Source of the DNA: UBA1479 sp040216635
Lineage (GTDB): Bacteria; Pseudomonadota; Alphaproteobacteria; Rhodospirillales; Casp-alpha2
Direction: 5' to 3'
Assembly: GCA_040216635.1 (NCBI GenBank)
Contig: JAVJOU010000029.1
Coordinates: 248,001-312,000 of the forward strand
DNA: 64,000 nt
Positions within the stretch are counted from its first letter, which is position 1. The number at the start of each line of letters is the position of its first letter. Shown one piece after another: positions 16,891 through 26,081 of this stretch. Under the pieces are notes generated by a model, which did not search any database, was not told the origin of the DNA, and was given only the letters and a program-made list of their open reading frames with translations. The position numbers and the translations under genes were made by a program.

Positions 16891-17754
16891 TCAGCCGCCC
16901 GATGCGCGCAACGCGCGCGCCAGGTCCGACCAAAAGACCGGTGCCCATGACCGGGCTGCCAAACCGATGGCCGCCACGAGAGCCGCCGCGACATTCGCCG
17001 CCGGAACCGGGTCTTCCTTATTCTTCGCCAAGTACTTATCGACGCTGACGCTGTCCAACTTCACCCTGCCTTTTTCCGCGTCGTACAACAGGTTGGTGGA
17101 GAATACGCGCTCGTATTCCTGCGCGAGCTCCAGAACATCCATGCCGATCTGATGTATTGATCGATCGCCACCGTTATACGGTCCTTCGGTAATGAACAGC
17201 GGCATATCGAACGCAAACGAACTTCCGCCACGCCGACATTCCAGAACCGCCCGATAGTCCACGGAATTAAACATCTGACCCTCAATCGGGCTTTCTCCTT
17301 CGAACACCACGCGATAGGCGCAATTCCCGCCGGAAATCGCGATTTTCCCCGTCAGCGGCTCTTCAACGACGGCATTGATCAGCGGCATCAACACCGGCCC
17401 GTAAACAAACCCGAAATCCTTGCCATTGACCCGCACGGCCATCCAACTTCCTTTTGCCGTTCCCGCCACGTCGATGCGCTCACCCTCCTGGAAACTGCCG
17501 ATCTTTTCACCCTTGGTATCCGGCTCCGCGCGGACATTCAGTTCCTTGGTCACGACATAGGTGCCGGGTTTGGGGGAAACGGGATGCCCCAGGAATGTGA
17601 TATCCGCAGCGGACAGCGGCCGCACGTTCAGCCCCCCCGCCATCACCCCGACAAGGCACAATACGGCACAGCATCTCACAAGATGCGCCGCCATCGGCTT
17701 GCTCAGAAACACTGGCCGTACTATAGGCTTGAAGAAATGATGTGGCCGTCTCAT
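16891..17754 (-). CDS. Exported protein with bacterial SH3 domain
   Basis: A protein of 287 residues from the first ATG, or 267 if the ATG at residue 21 is used. A hydrophobic segment (HLVRCCAVLCLVGVMAGGL) acts as signal peptide, so the later start gives the better signal. Residues ~60-125 are an SH3_3-type domain (TYVVTKELNVRAEPDTKGEKIG ... GSWMAVRVNGKDFGFVYG), a peptidoglycan-binding or protein-binding fold in bacteria. The rest (~130-287) has an NCAYRVVFEGES segment and a C-terminal Ala-rich helix, with no family I recognise. It stands alone on its strand. Location is probably the periplasm. Confidence 0.75.
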   Translation of the reverse strand: MRRPHHFFKPIVRPVFLSKPMAAHLVRCCAVLCLVGVMAGGLNVRPLSAADITFLGHPVSPKPGTYVVTKELNVRAEPDTKGEKIGSFQEGERIDVAGTAKGSWMAVRVNGKDFGFVYGPVLMPLINAVVEEPLTGKIAISGGNCAYRVVFEGESPIEGQMFNSVDYRAVLECRRGGSSFAFDMPLFITEGPYNGGDRSIHQIGMDVLELAQEYERVFSTNLLYDAEKGRVKLDSVSVDKYLAKNKEDPVPAANVAAALVAAIGLAARSWAPVFWSDLARALRASGG

Positions 17755-17922
17755 CGCCGAACCGCCTTATTCAGCTCCGCGGGCCTCCCGCGATAAGTGA
17801 AAGAAGTGACCTATCCAATCGGATATATGTTACCTCTATCAACAAGTTAGCACCACCCAACAATTCCCGGAGCGGTTGCCGCATGATCATCGGCCCCGCA
17901 CGGGATCGTGGAGGATAATGCC

Positions 17923-18381
17923 GTGGCCGTCATGGCGCTGTCGGAATTGAAATCAGGCATCGCCCCCCAGGGCCGCCTGATGGGCTTGGATCTGGGCAGT
18001 AAAACCATCGGGCTTGCGCTGTCGGATGTCCTGCGCACCATTGCCACGCCCTATGACACCATAAAGCGCACCAAGTTCACGGCCGACGCCCAGGCGTTGC
18101 TGTCTTTTATCGACACCGAAGAAGTCCAAGGCCTTGTCATCGGCCTTCCCATCAGTATGGACGGCAGCGAAGGCCCGCGCTGCCAGTCGACACGCCAATT
18201 CGCGACGAATCTTCTGGAAAAAAGAGACATGCCGATCGCGTTCTGGGATGAGCGTCTGTCCACGGTCGCCGTGGAACGCATGCTGATCGACAACGTCGAT
18301 ATGACCCGCCAGCGCCGGGGACAGGTCGTCGATAAACTGGCGGCGGCCTACATCCTGCAGGGTGCTTTGGACGCGCGATAA
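17923..18381 (+). CDS. ruvX: YqgF/RuvX Holliday-junction-resolvase-like nuclease
   Basis: A 152-residue RNase H-fold protein. The first acidic residue is in LMGLDLGSKTIGLALSD, followed by GLVIGLPISMDGSEGP, FWDERLSTVAVE and a C-terminal DKLAAAYILQGALD with the last catalytic Asp. RuvX/YqgF acts in pre-16S rRNA 5' processing and may resolve junctions. Start choice: the frame has GTG at 17908, GTG at 17923 and ATG at 17932; GGAGG at 17910-17914 lies 8 bases before 17923, which decides for that codon. It leads toward pyrB, as in other alphaproteobacteria, but here a reverse-strand GGDEF gene intervenes. Confidence 0.9.
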   Translation: MAVMALSELKSGIAPQGRLMGLDLGSKTIGLALSDVLRTIATPYDTIKRTKFTADAQALLSFIDTEEVQGLVIGLPISMDGSEGPRCQSTRQFATNLLEKRDMPIAFWDERLSTVAVERMLIDNVDMTRQRRGQVVDKLAAAYILQGALDAR

Positions 18382-18425
18382 GCCCAAGCCCCCGGCATTT
18401 CACAATAAGACCGGCCGCTGCTCCG

Positions 18426-19277
18426 TCAGGTTTGCGCCAAGCGGAACCCGCGTTTCCCGGAATGCTTGACCTCGTACATCGCCTGATCGGCGATACGGAT
18501 CAAGTCTTCGGCATTACTTGCATTCTCCGGATATTGTGCGATGCCGACGCTCGCACCGATCATCACCGTTTCTCTTTTGACGCTGAACGGGCGGCTCAAT
18601 TCATCGACGATGGACTGCGCGACCTGCGCAACGTCGGGCGCATTGGAGACATGGTTCAGAATCATGGTGAACTCGTCGCCGCCATAGCGTGCCACCGTGT
18701 CCGAGGCACGCACCCGTGCAACCAGACGCACGGCGACCTGATGCAGGATCATATCGCCGGCTTCATGGCCCAACCTGTCATTGACCTCCTTGAACCCGTC
18801 GAGATCGATAAACAGCACCCCGATCCGCAGTTTCTCCCGGGCCGCCTGAAGAAGCCCCACATTCAACCGGTCCATGAAAAGCGACCGGTTGGGCAGACCG
18901 GTGACCTCGTCATGGTTGGCCAAATAAGCGATTTGCTGTTCGGCCATACGGTATTCGGTCAAATCCGTGAAGGTCCGCACAATACCACCGGACGGCATTC
19001 GCGATTGGCGCAACAGCACCGTACGACCGCCCGAAAAATCGATCTCACCAGGCCCGACAAACGCATCGGCGATCATTTTTTTGCCGCCCGCCGCTTCCAT
19101 TAATGAGGAAAACGCCGTGCCCGGGCGGAACTCGTCAGCGATCGGGTGAAACAGATCCAGGCAGACCTGATTGGCGAACAAAAGGTTGTCGTCCGAATCG
19201 AAAACGGCGACTCCGTCATGCAGCCTGTTCAACACCTCGGGCAGGTCCGGGTTTTCGGGATTCATATCGTCGGTCAT
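18426..19277 (-). CDS. Diguanylate cyclase with PAS-like sensor domain
   Basis: A 283-residue protein with an N-terminal PAS-like domain (~10-115, with VFDSDDNLLFANQVCLDLF) and a GGDEF domain (~125-283). The active-site loop is intact (ARYGGDEFTMIL), and RASD lies five residues before it, the RxxD inhibitory I-site, so it should make cyclic di-GMP with product feedback. No membrane span is seen, so it is cytoplasmic. The in-frame TTG at 19298 is possible, but the ATG at 19277 is a more ordinary start. It sits between ruvX and pyrB in reverse orientation, an insertion relative to the usual gene order. Confidence 0.9.
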   Translation of the reverse strand: MTDDMNPENPDLPEVLNRLHDGVAVFDSDDNLLFANQVCLDLFHPIADEFRPGTAFSSLMEAAGGKKMIADAFVGPGEIDFSGGRTVLLRQSRMPSGGIVRTFTDLTEYRMAEQQIAYLANHDEVTGLPNRSLFMDRLNVGLLQAAREKLRIGVLFIDLDGFKEVNDRLGHEAGDMILHQVAVRLVARVRASDTVARYGGDEFTMILNHVSNAPDVAQVAQSIVDELSRPFSVKRETVMIGASVGIAQYPENASNAEDLIRIADQAMYEVKHSGKRGFRLAQT

Positions 19278-19423
19278 GGATGGAACGCCACAGGACAAAA
19301 CCCTTGTATTTATTCACTCAACCGCATTGCCGAGCAAACCCATCATGCCATTAACCGTGCCCCGCGACAAAGGTGTGGAATTTTGCGTGACCCCATCCGC
19401 ACAGCAGCCTATATTCCGGCCCC

Positions 19424-20395
19424 ATGAATTCCGGCGACACGGCATTAACAGATTTCCCCCATCGCCATTTGCTCGGTATCGAAGGGCTGACACCGGCGGA
19501 AATCTCTTTTCTTTTAGACCGCTCCGAAACCTACGTCGAACAGAACAGACAGTCCGACAAGAAGAAGTCGGTACTGCGCGGACGAACCGTGATCAACCTG
19601 TTCTTCGAAGCCTCGACCCGCACCCGCACGTCCTTCGAGCTGGCGGGCAAGCGCCTCGGCGGCGACGTCATCAATATGTCGATCTCGGGCAGTTCGATCA
19701 AAAAAGGGGAAACCCTGGTCGATACGGCGATGACCCTCAACGCCATGCACCCGGACGTGCTGGTCGTGCGCCATTCGGATTCGGGCGCCGTCAAACTGCT
19801 GTCGGAAAAGGTCAACTGCGCGGTCATCAATGCTGGTGACGGCAGCCACGAACACCCGACACAGGCACTTTTGGACGCCCTGACCATACGCCGCCGCCTG
19901 GGCCGTTTGGCCGGGCTGCAGGTCGCGATCTGCGGCGACATTCTGCATTCGCGTGTTGCCCGGTCCAACATTCACCTGCTGACGACCATGGGGGCCCGTG
20001 TGCGCCTGATCGCACCGAAGACGTTGATCCCCTTCGGCGCGGAACGTCTGGGGGTGGAAGTCTTCCACGACATGGCCGAAGGCCTGAAGGACTGCGACAT
20101 CGTGATGATGCTGCGCCTGCAGCAGGAACGCATGAAATCGAACTATTTTCCTTCGGTACGCGAGTATTTCACCTATTTCGGCCTCGATTACGAAATGCTG
20201 GCCCATGCCAAACCGGATGCCCTGATCATGCATCCGGGGCCCATGAACCGCGGGGTGGAAATCGATTCGGAAGTGGCTGACGACTTCTATCGGTCGGTCA
20301 TTCGCGAACAGGTCGAGATGGGCGTGGCTGTCCGCATGGCGGCGCTTGAAATTCTCGCCCACAATCTGGAACCCCTGTCCGAAACCAACTTGTGA
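19424..20395 (+). CDS. pyrB: Aspartate carbamoyltransferase catalytic subunit
   Basis: A 323-residue ATCase. The carbamoyl-phosphate loop FFEASTRTRTSFELAGKRLG is intact, the mobile loop includes SIKKGETLVDTAMTL, and the carbamoyl-binding HPTQALLDALTI and HPGPMNRGVEI segments are all present. It catalyses the first committed step of pyrimidine synthesis, carbamoyl phosphate plus aspartate to carbamoyl aspartate. No pyrI regulatory chain is adjacent. It is followed after 19 bp by the dihydroorotase-like gene, which in related bacteria forms a complex with PyrB. Confidence 0.98.
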   Translation: MNSGDTALTDFPHRHLLGIEGLTPAEISFLLDRSETYVEQNRQSDKKKSVLRGRTVINLFFEASTRTRTSFELAGKRLGGDVINMSISGSSIKKGETLVDTAMTLNAMHPDVLVVRHSDSGAVKLLSEKVNCAVINAGDGSHEHPTQALLDALTIRRRLGRLAGLQVAICGDILHSRVARSNIHLLTTMGARVRLIAPKTLIPFGAERLGVEVFHDMAEGLKDCDIVMMLRLQQERMKSNYFPSVREYFTYFGLDYEMLAHAKPDALIMHPGPMNRGVEIDSEVADDFYRSVIREQVEMGVAVRMAALEILAHNLEPLSETNL

Positions 20396-20414
20396 CGGAA
20401 CCCGAGTCTAAGAC

Positions 20415-21731
20415 ATGGCGGTAAAACTGGACGAACCCCTGGGCCGCGTAGCCTATGTCAACGCCCGCATCCTTGACCCGGCCGAAGGCTGGGACGGGAA
20501 AGGCGGCGTGCTGACCGATGGCGAAAGCATCGCCGATGCCGGCCCGGGATTGTTCGACGCCGGCACTCCCGAAGATGCAAAGGTGATCGATTGCGAAGGC
20601 GCCTGCCTGGCCCCCGGCCTGGTCGATATCCGCGCCCATCTGGGGGAACCTGGCGAAGAGCAAAAGGAAACCTTTGCCACCGCCGGTCGCGCCGCCACCG
20701 CAGGCGGTGTCACGTCGCTGCTTTGCCTGCCGGATACGGATCCCTGCATCGACGACATGTCGGTGGTCGAATTCGTCGCCCGCCGGGCGCGCATGGCCGG
20801 CTTGGCCAAGGTTTATCCTTACGGTTCGGTCACGAAGAAGCTTGCCGGGAACGAGCTTGCCGAACTGAAGCTTCTCAACGATTCCGGGGCCGTCGCCTTC
20901 ACGGACGGCACGCGGACGATTTCAGACCCGCTGGTGATGCGCCAGGCACTCAGCTATGCCGCGACCTTCGGCCTGCTGATCTGTCAGCATCCGGAAGAAC
21001 CGTCGTTGGCCCGCGACGGCGTGATGAACCTGGGCGAGAACGCGACGCGCCTGGGCCTTGCCGGCATTCCCAGGGAAGCCGAAATCATCATTATCGAGCG
21101 GGACATCCGCCTGGTCGAAATGACCGGCGGGCGCCTGCATTTCGCCAACATCTCGACCTCGGAAAGCATTAATGTGATCCGCCGCGCCAAGGATCGCGGT
21201 CTGAACATCACTTGCGATACGGCGCCGCCCTATTTCGCGCTCAACGAGCACGCCATCGGCGACTACCGCACCTTCGCCAAATTGGCCCCGCCGCTGCGTG
21301 ACGAGAACGACCGGCAGGCGATCGTTCAGGCCATCGCCGACGGGGTGATCGATTGCATCGCATCCGACCACACGCCCCAGGACGAGGAATCGAAACGCCT
21401 GCCTTTCGCCCTGGCGGCATCGGGCGGCATTGGGCTGGAAACCCTGCTGCCGATGACCATGGAGCTTTATCACAACGGTCATCTGACCCTGCTGCGGGCA
21501 CTGGAGCTTATCACCAACGCACCGGCAACCTTGATGGGCATGGAGGCCGGTCGCCTGAAAGCCGGCGCCCCCGCGGATCTGGTCCTGTTCGATCCGGACC
21601 GCAGCTGGAAAGTCAATGCGGATGCCCTCAATTCCAAATCCAAGAACTCGCCGTTCGACGGCCGTCCGGTTCAGGGCCTTGTCCTACGCACGGTGATCGA
21701 CGGCCGCACCGTCCATCTGTATGGGAATTGA
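20415..21731 (+). CDS. pyrC: Dihydroorotase-family protein, incomplete metal site (possibly non-catalytic PyrC')
   Basis: A 438-residue amidohydrolase directly downstream of pyrB. Overall it matches class I dihydroorotase, but the metal site is altered: the usual DxHxH after the first strand reads DIRAH, so the first zinc His is R73 while H75 remains, and the His normally in the AHxST strand is N245 (HFANIST). D164 (AFTDG), H192 (CQHPEE) and D318 (ASDHTP) are kept. Such proteins next to pyrB act as structural partners of the transcarbamoylase in several proteobacteria, with the catalytic enzyme encoded elsewhere. I use the symbol for the family; activity is doubtful. Confidence 0.85.
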   Translation: MAVKLDEPLGRVAYVNARILDPAEGWDGKGGVLTDGESIADAGPGLFDAGTPEDAKVIDCEGACLAPGLVDIRAHLGEPGEEQKETFATAGRAATAGGVTSLLCLPDTDPCIDDMSVVEFVARRARMAGLAKVYPYGSVTKKLAGNELAELKLLNDSGAVAFTDGTRTISDPLVMRQALSYAATFGLLICQHPEEPSLARDGVMNLGENATRLGLAGIPREAEIIIIERDIRLVEMTGGRLHFANISTSESINVIRRAKDRGLNITCDTAPPYFALNEHAIGDYRTFAKLAPPLRDENDRQAIVQAIADGVIDCIASDHTPQDEESKRLPFALAASGGIGLETLLPMTMELYHNGHLTLLRALELITNAPATLMGMEAGRLKAGAPADLVLFDPDRSWKVNADALNSKSKNSPFDGRPVQGLVLRTVIDGRTVHLYGN

Positions 21732-21735
21732 GACC

Positions 21736-22371
21736 ATGTCCGCTGGGCTGGATACGAACATTGCGTTTGTGCTGGCAGCACTCGGCGGATACCTGCTGGG
21801 CTCCATTCCGTTCGGATTGGTTCTTACCCGCATGGCAGGCCTGGGCGACATCCGTCAGGTCGGTTCCGGCAACATCGGCGCGACCAACGTCCTGCGCACC
21901 GGGCATAAGGGCCTGGCGCTGGCCACCCTGATCTGTGATTCCGGCAAGGGTGCGGCCGCGGCATTGATAGCGGCGTATTTATGGGGGGCAGAGGCCGGAA
22001 TGATCGCCGGTTTCGCCGGAGTTCTCGGCCATAATTTCCCGGTTTGGCTGAAATTCAAGGGCGGCAAAGGGGTTGCAACCACACTAGGCGTCCTGCTGGC
22101 CGTTGATTTCATGGTCGGGTTGGCGGTCTGCGCGACCTGGCTGTTGGTCGCAGGAACATTCCGCTATTCGTCGCTGGCGGCCCTGGGTGCGTTGGCCGCG
22201 GCACCGTTCTATGCGTTCTGGATTGTCGGGCCCGCCATGGCCTGGATGGCGGGCGGATTGGCTGTCCTGGCCGTTATCCGCCATAAGGAGAATATCCAAA
22301 GGCTGGTCACCGGCAAGGAAAGCAAGATCGGTCAAAAATCCAAACCAGGCGAAACGCCGCCCGGCGCCTAA
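21736..22371 (+). CDS. plsY: Acyl-phosphate:glycerol-3-phosphate acyltransferase
   Basis: A 211-residue inner-membrane enzyme that makes lysophosphatidic acid from acyl phosphate and glycerol-3-phosphate, the first step of phospholipid synthesis. Three family motifs are present: GSIPFGLVLTR near the start, GSGNIGATNVLR, and GHNFPVWLKFKGGKGVATTLG. About five spans are expected. An in-frame ATG at 21721 overlaps the end of pyrC; the ATG at 21736 has the better upstream GAG and a 4-bp gap to the pyrC stop, so I prefer it. Coupling to pyrC is likely either way. Confidence 0.97.
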   Translation: MSAGLDTNIAFVLAALGGYLLGSIPFGLVLTRMAGLGDIRQVGSGNIGATNVLRTGHKGLALATLICDSGKGAAAALIAAYLWGAEAGMIAGFAGVLGHNFPVWLKFKGGKGVATTLGVLLAVDFMVGLAVCATWLLVAGTFRYSSLAALGALAAAPFYAFWIVGPAMAWMAGGLAVLAVIRHKENIQRLVTGKESKIGQKSKPGETPPGA

Positions 22372-22382
22372 ACGCCGGGCGG
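22357..22382. terminator. GC-rich hairpin at the plsY end
   Basis: CCGCCCGGCG (22357-22366) pairs perfectly with CGCCGGGCGG (22373-22382) around CCTAAA, overlapping the plsY stop codon. The next gene converges from 22401. No T-run follows on either strand, so it may be a weak bidirectional terminator or an RNA 3'-end stabiliser. Confidence 0.5.
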
Positions 22383-22400
22383 GTTCACGACCTGTATGCG

Positions 22401-22745
22401 CTACAGGGTCTTGTTCAGCATCTGCGAACAGGCGGATACCACGATGGATTCCGGCGTTTCCTTACCCGGCAGGGCGGTGGCGAATTCCTTCGCGAGACCG
22501 TCGCGCGCCTCACGCGCATCAGATTGGTAGCCTTGCAGATCCGGCGCTTTTTCCATGCCCTTCACATGTTCCGTAGCCCGGGCGGCACATACCGACGCCT
22601 GGGCATTGATCCATGCATCTTGAACTTCGTCGCGATTGACCTCTGCGGTCACCACCCAGCCGTTGCTCATCACAAGGAATACGAGGATGACCGCGCCGGT
22701 AGCCGCGCCAAAGACAAAGGGAATGGTTGATTTCGGCAGTTTCAT
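22401..22745 (-). CDS. Small membrane-anchored protein of unknown function
   Basis: A 114-residue protein with one N-terminal span (STIPFVFGAATGAVILVFLVMSNGWVV) and a soluble ~85-residue tail, predicted in the periplasm, that is helical and has three Cys (VCAARATEHVKGM and VVSACSQML). I do not recognise the family. It is convergent with plsY and has a long AT-rich upstream region. It sits at the edge of the segment that breaks the usual plsY-dprA adjacency. Confidence 0.7.
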   Translation of the reverse strand: MKLPKSTIPFVFGAATGAVILVFLVMSNGWVVTAEVNRDEVQDAWINAQASVCAARATEHVKGMEKAPDLQGYQSDAREARDGLAKEFATALPGKETPESIVVSACSQMLNKTL

Positions 22746-23050
22746 GCATTGCTCCTGTAAATAAATTCAGTTGCGGGCACATCAATAGATATGCCCGCCG
22801 CCAACACGCTTGATGATCGTGAAGGATTGTTTGCGCCGCGCGGGTCAAATTCCCGCCAAAACGACATCTTTTACCCCACCATCATACGATAACATAAATA
22901 CAATTTCAATGGATTGCGTGAGTTATTATTTATTTACAAAATTACAGTAATTATAATTCTTTTTAATTATATAAATAATATTTACATCAAATAATATTGA
23001 AAACTATTTTATACTTGAGCACCCGGTTCCCCCGGAGAATTTCTTAAAAA
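22746..23050. other. 305-bp AT-rich intergenic region
   Basis: No gene is seen between the small membrane protein and the sensor kinase, both on the minus strand. About 22880-23015 is strongly AT-rich (long A/T words such as TTATTTATTTACAAAATTA) compared with the genome. It must hold the promoter of the small membrane protein. I see no T-tailed stem-loop that would terminate the kinase transcript, only a 4-bp CCGG stem near 23023. Confidence 0.6.
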
Positions 23051-24712
23051 TTACCTCCTCGCAGGCTCACCCTCGACGCTCGCCGAACTGTCCAAATGCA
23101 GGCGCAGGATCACCGTGGTGCCGTGGCCGACACGGCTTTGGATCGTCATACGCCCTTTATGCAAATCGATCAGCGACTTTGAAATCGAAAGCCCCAGGCC
23201 CCACCCCCGCTCGGACGTATAGGGATTTTGACGGTCCCCCGTGAACGGCGCGATAATATGGGGCAAGCGCTCCGGTTCGATCCCGATGCCTGTATCGGCG
23301 ACGACAATCTCCAAACTCTTTTCTCCGGCCGACGCTTTGACCCGCACGGTGCCGTTTTCAGGCGTGAATTTGACCGCATTCGATAACAGATTCAGCAAGA
23401 CCTGCTTGATCGCCCGACGGTCGGCCTGTAATTCGGGCAGCTTCGCGGGCACCACCAACTCAAGGTTTATGGTCTTCTGCGATGCCCGTTCCCGAACCGT
23501 ATGGACGCATTCACCCAATAAGCTCTCAACATTGATGGCAGTGATTTCCAAAGCCGTCTTACCGGCTTCGATGGCGGAGATATCCAAGACATCATTGACC
23601 AAATCCAACAGGTGTTGGGCGCTTGAATGGATGTCCCCCGCATATTCCCGGTATTTCCCCGACCCCGGCGGACCAAAGTACTGATTATGAATGATGTCTG
23701 AAAACCCGAGGATCGCGTTCAACGGTGTCCGCAACTCGTGGCTCATGGCCGCCAGAAATTGTGATTTTGCCCGGTTCGCCTGCTGGGCGGAATCCTTGGC
23801 AGCTTCGGCTTCCTTGCGCGCCTGCTCCAATAACGCGGTTGACCGTTCCGTCTCCAATTCATAGCGCAGGTTGGAATATATGATGAATATCCCGACGGCG
23901 AACAGCATCAGCGCACCGCCGACATTGACCCAAAACAATTCCGACCGACCGGGCCATCCGTCCCGAGGTTGGGCTGCGACGGCCCAGGTTCCGTTGACAA
24001 GGTGAACGTCCAGAAAGACCGGGTCGTCGTCAAGAACCTCCGCATCGCCCCAAAAAACACTCCCGTCCCGGCCTGCGCCGTCGCGGCCGATCAAAGCCAG
24101 ATTATAGCGCTCGGCGTAGTTCCAAAGTTTGGCCGCATGTACGAATGCATCGAAATCGATCACCGTCGATACAATGCCCCAAAGCTTCCTCGCTTGCTCA
24201 CGTTCGGAAGTAAGGTAGACAGGAAAGCGTGCGACAATCCCCACACCACCCTGCACCAGTTTCAGCGGCCCCGCGATGACGACAATATTTTCGCTGATCG
24301 CCTTTTCCACCTGCGGCCATTGCGACAGGACCTTACGATACTCCAAGCCCAACGCCTTTTCGTTCCCCACAACCGGATACACATGCGAGATGACCAAATC
24401 CTTGGCCAAAGCGATATTGCGTAATCGCCCGCCGGATGACTTGGTGAGATCAGACGCAACGGCGGAAAACTCTTTTTGGTCAAGCCCCGGGCGCGCCTTG
24501 ACGTAACTGACCAGCCCCCGGACCAATTGAACATCCGCATTGAGCAGGCTTTCTATTCGGGCGCGGAGCGTGCCCAATTCCTCGGCCGTTTCCAGACGAG
24601 ATTCCGTGGCCGTCGCGTGCAGAGCATAGCGTTCCGCCAGAAACCCGCCCAACCCGCAAGCGACGGCAAGGATGACGACCTTGATAATGGAGGTAACGTA
24701 GTGTGCGTGCAT
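23051..24712 (-). CDS. Sensor histidine kinase with CHASE-type periplasmic domain
   Basis: A 553-residue membrane kinase. A span at ~9-28, a periplasmic domain at ~35-255 of CHASE type (VQLVRGLVSYVKARPGLDQKEF ... GIVARFPVYL), a second span at ~260-281, a coiled linker rich in Glu/Ala/Lys, then HisKA with H325 in AAMSHELRTPLNAILGFS and HATPase_c with NLLSNAVKFTPENG, DTGIGIEP and GWGLGLSISKSL. CHASE domains sense small ligands, for instance cytokinin-like molecules or peptides. No response regulator is nearby. It diverges from emrA with a shared 205-bp region containing a palindromic operator candidate. Confidence 0.9.
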   Translation of the reverse strand: MHAHYVTSIIKVVILAVACGLGGFLAERYALHATATESRLETAEELGTLRARIESLLNADVQLVRGLVSYVKARPGLDQKEFSAVASDLTKSSGGRLRNIALAKDLVISHVYPVVGNEKALGLEYRKVLSQWPQVEKAISENIVVIAGPLKLVQGGVGIVARFPVYLTSEREQARKLWGIVSTVIDFDAFVHAAKLWNYAERYNLALIGRDGAGRDGSVFWGDAEVLDDDPVFLDVHLVNGTWAVAAQPRDGWPGRSELFWVNVGGALMLFAVGIFIIYSNLRYELETERSTALLEQARKEAEAAKDSAQQANRAKSQFLAAMSHELRTPLNAILGFSDIIHNQYFGPPGSGKYREYAGDIHSSAQHLLDLVNDVLDISAIEAGKTALEITAINVESLLGECVHTVRERASQKTINLELVVPAKLPELQADRRAIKQVLLNLLSNAVKFTPENGTVRVKASAGEKSLEIVVADTGIGIEPERLPHIIAPFTGDRQNPYTSERGWGLGLSISKSLIDLHKGRMTIQSRVGHGTTVILRLHLDSSASVEGEPARR

Positions 24713-24858
24713 TGGCCTCGTCCAAGGACCACTCGTTCCGAATATACATAAGCCATCAAGGTCGGGAGCCGCAATTTTTGCACTGCACCTAAAAAAACAA
24801 ATGTCTTTTCAGCGCCAAATCTCCAAGCGATAAATTCATGATGATTGGCCTACTTCCC

Positions 24859-24872
24859 AATTGTATACAATT
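24859..24872. promoter_or_regulatory. Palindromic operator candidate upstream of emrAB
   Basis: A perfect 14-bp palindrome, AATTGTATACAATT, lies 45 bp before the emrA start and in the divergent region with the sensor kinase. The same 12-bp core occurs at 53043-53054 in front of the acyl-CoA module. TTGTATACAA-type palindromes are bound by several GntR/FadR-class repressors; no such regulator gene is in the window. Confidence 0.6.
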
Positions 24873-24917
24873 CCTGGTAAGTTTAAGGGCTGTCACCGAG
24901 GAGTAGAGGAACACCCC

Positions 24918-26081
24918 ATGCCGGATACCACGGATATTGATCCGAGGTCGGACGCCGATGCGTCGTCGTTAAAGGACACTACCCAAGAAGACGCGCAGCG
25001 CCTTAAGGCCCGCAAACGCCGTTTCATGATCGCCCTTGTCATCGGCGTTCTGGGAAGTGCGTTCGGCGGTTGGGAAATCCACGACCGCATCACCAATATC
25101 CACGAAGTCGATGCCCGTATCGGCGGAGACTTGATCACCGTCTCGTCACGTGTCGCCGGTTGGGTCACCTCGATCAGCGCATCCGAAGGCGACGACGTTC
25201 AGCCGGGCACGGTCCTGATGGCCATCGATTCCCGCGAGTCGGCCCTGAAAGTGCGTGAACTTGAAGCCCAGGTTGCCAGCATCCGCGCGGAAAAAAACCG
25301 CACCCTGGCCGAGAAGCGTCTGGTCGACAAGGAAACGGCGTCAAAACTGAAATCCGAACAGGCCCGCTTGGCCTCGGCCCAGGTGACCGTGTCATCCCTG
25401 CAGCCGCAATTGGATCTGGCTCTGCGCGAACACGAACGCGCAAAATCCCTGTTCCAGAAACGCGTCGTATCGCGCCGCCAATTGGACGTGGCGGAAACCG
25501 AATTGAAAAAGATCGAGCGCGAACACCGCATCGCCGTCGCCGATTTGCGTGCCGCCGAAGCCAAGCTTGCCGAGGTCGAAGCCGAACGTGAACGTCTGCT
25601 GGTTTTGGACAGCGCGGCCTTGGTCTTCGATCACAAGGTGCAGGAACTGCAGGCCAAACTTGAAGAACAACGCTTGGATCTTTCCGACCGCACCATTCGC
25701 AGTGCCATCAAAGGTGTCGTCGACAAGACCTTCATCGAGGTCGGCGAATACGTCACGCCGGGACAACGGCTGGCCCTGATCCATGATCCGGAAGTCATCT
25801 GGATCGACGCCAATATCAAGGAAACGGATATCCGCAAAACCAAGGTCGGCGATGCCGTCCAGGTTTCCGTCGATGCCTATCCGGACCGCGAATTCACGGG
25901 CACGGTTCAAGTCATCGGCAACGCCACCACCGCGGAATTCGCGCTGCTGCCAAGCCCCAATCCCAGCGGCAACTTCACCAAGATTACCCAGCGCCTGCCC
26001 GTGCGCATCGCCATCGAGCAGCAGGACCGTCTGTTGCGTCCCGGAATGATGGTCGAAATAAAGATCGACGTTGACCAGTAA
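24918..26081 (+). CDS. EmrA-type membrane fusion (HlyD) protein
   Basis: A 387-residue periplasmic adaptor of a tripartite efflux pump. One N-terminal span (FMIALVIGVLGSAFGGW), a biotinyl-lipoyl half-motif (DLITVSSRVAGWVTSISASEGDDVQPG), a long coiled-coil hairpin at ~100-225 rich in Arg/Glu/Ala, the second lipoyl half (IRSAIKGVVDKTFIEVGEYV), then beta-barrel segments. The frame is open upstream to 24861, but the ATG at 24918 gives a normal length and has a GAGG-like site upstream. It overlaps the transporter gene by 11 nt. It links the inner-membrane transporter to an outer-membrane channel encoded elsewhere. Confidence 0.9.
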   Translation: MPDTTDIDPRSDADASSLKDTTQEDAQRLKARKRRFMIALVIGVLGSAFGGWEIHDRITNIHEVDARIGGDLITVSSRVAGWVTSISASEGDDVQPGTVLMAIDSRESALKVRELEAQVASIRAEKNRTLAEKRLVDKETASKLKSEQARLASAQVTVSSLQPQLDLALREHERAKSLFQKRVVSRRQLDVAETELKKIEREHRIAVADLRAAEAKLAEVEAERERLLVLDSAALVFDHKVQELQAKLEEQRLDLSDRTIRSAIKGVVDKTFIEVGEYVTPGQRLALIHDPEVIWIDANIKETDIRKTKVGDAVQVSVDAYPDREFTGTVQVIGNATTAEFALLPSPNPSGNFTKITQRLPVRIAIEQQDRLLRPGMMVEIKIDVDQ

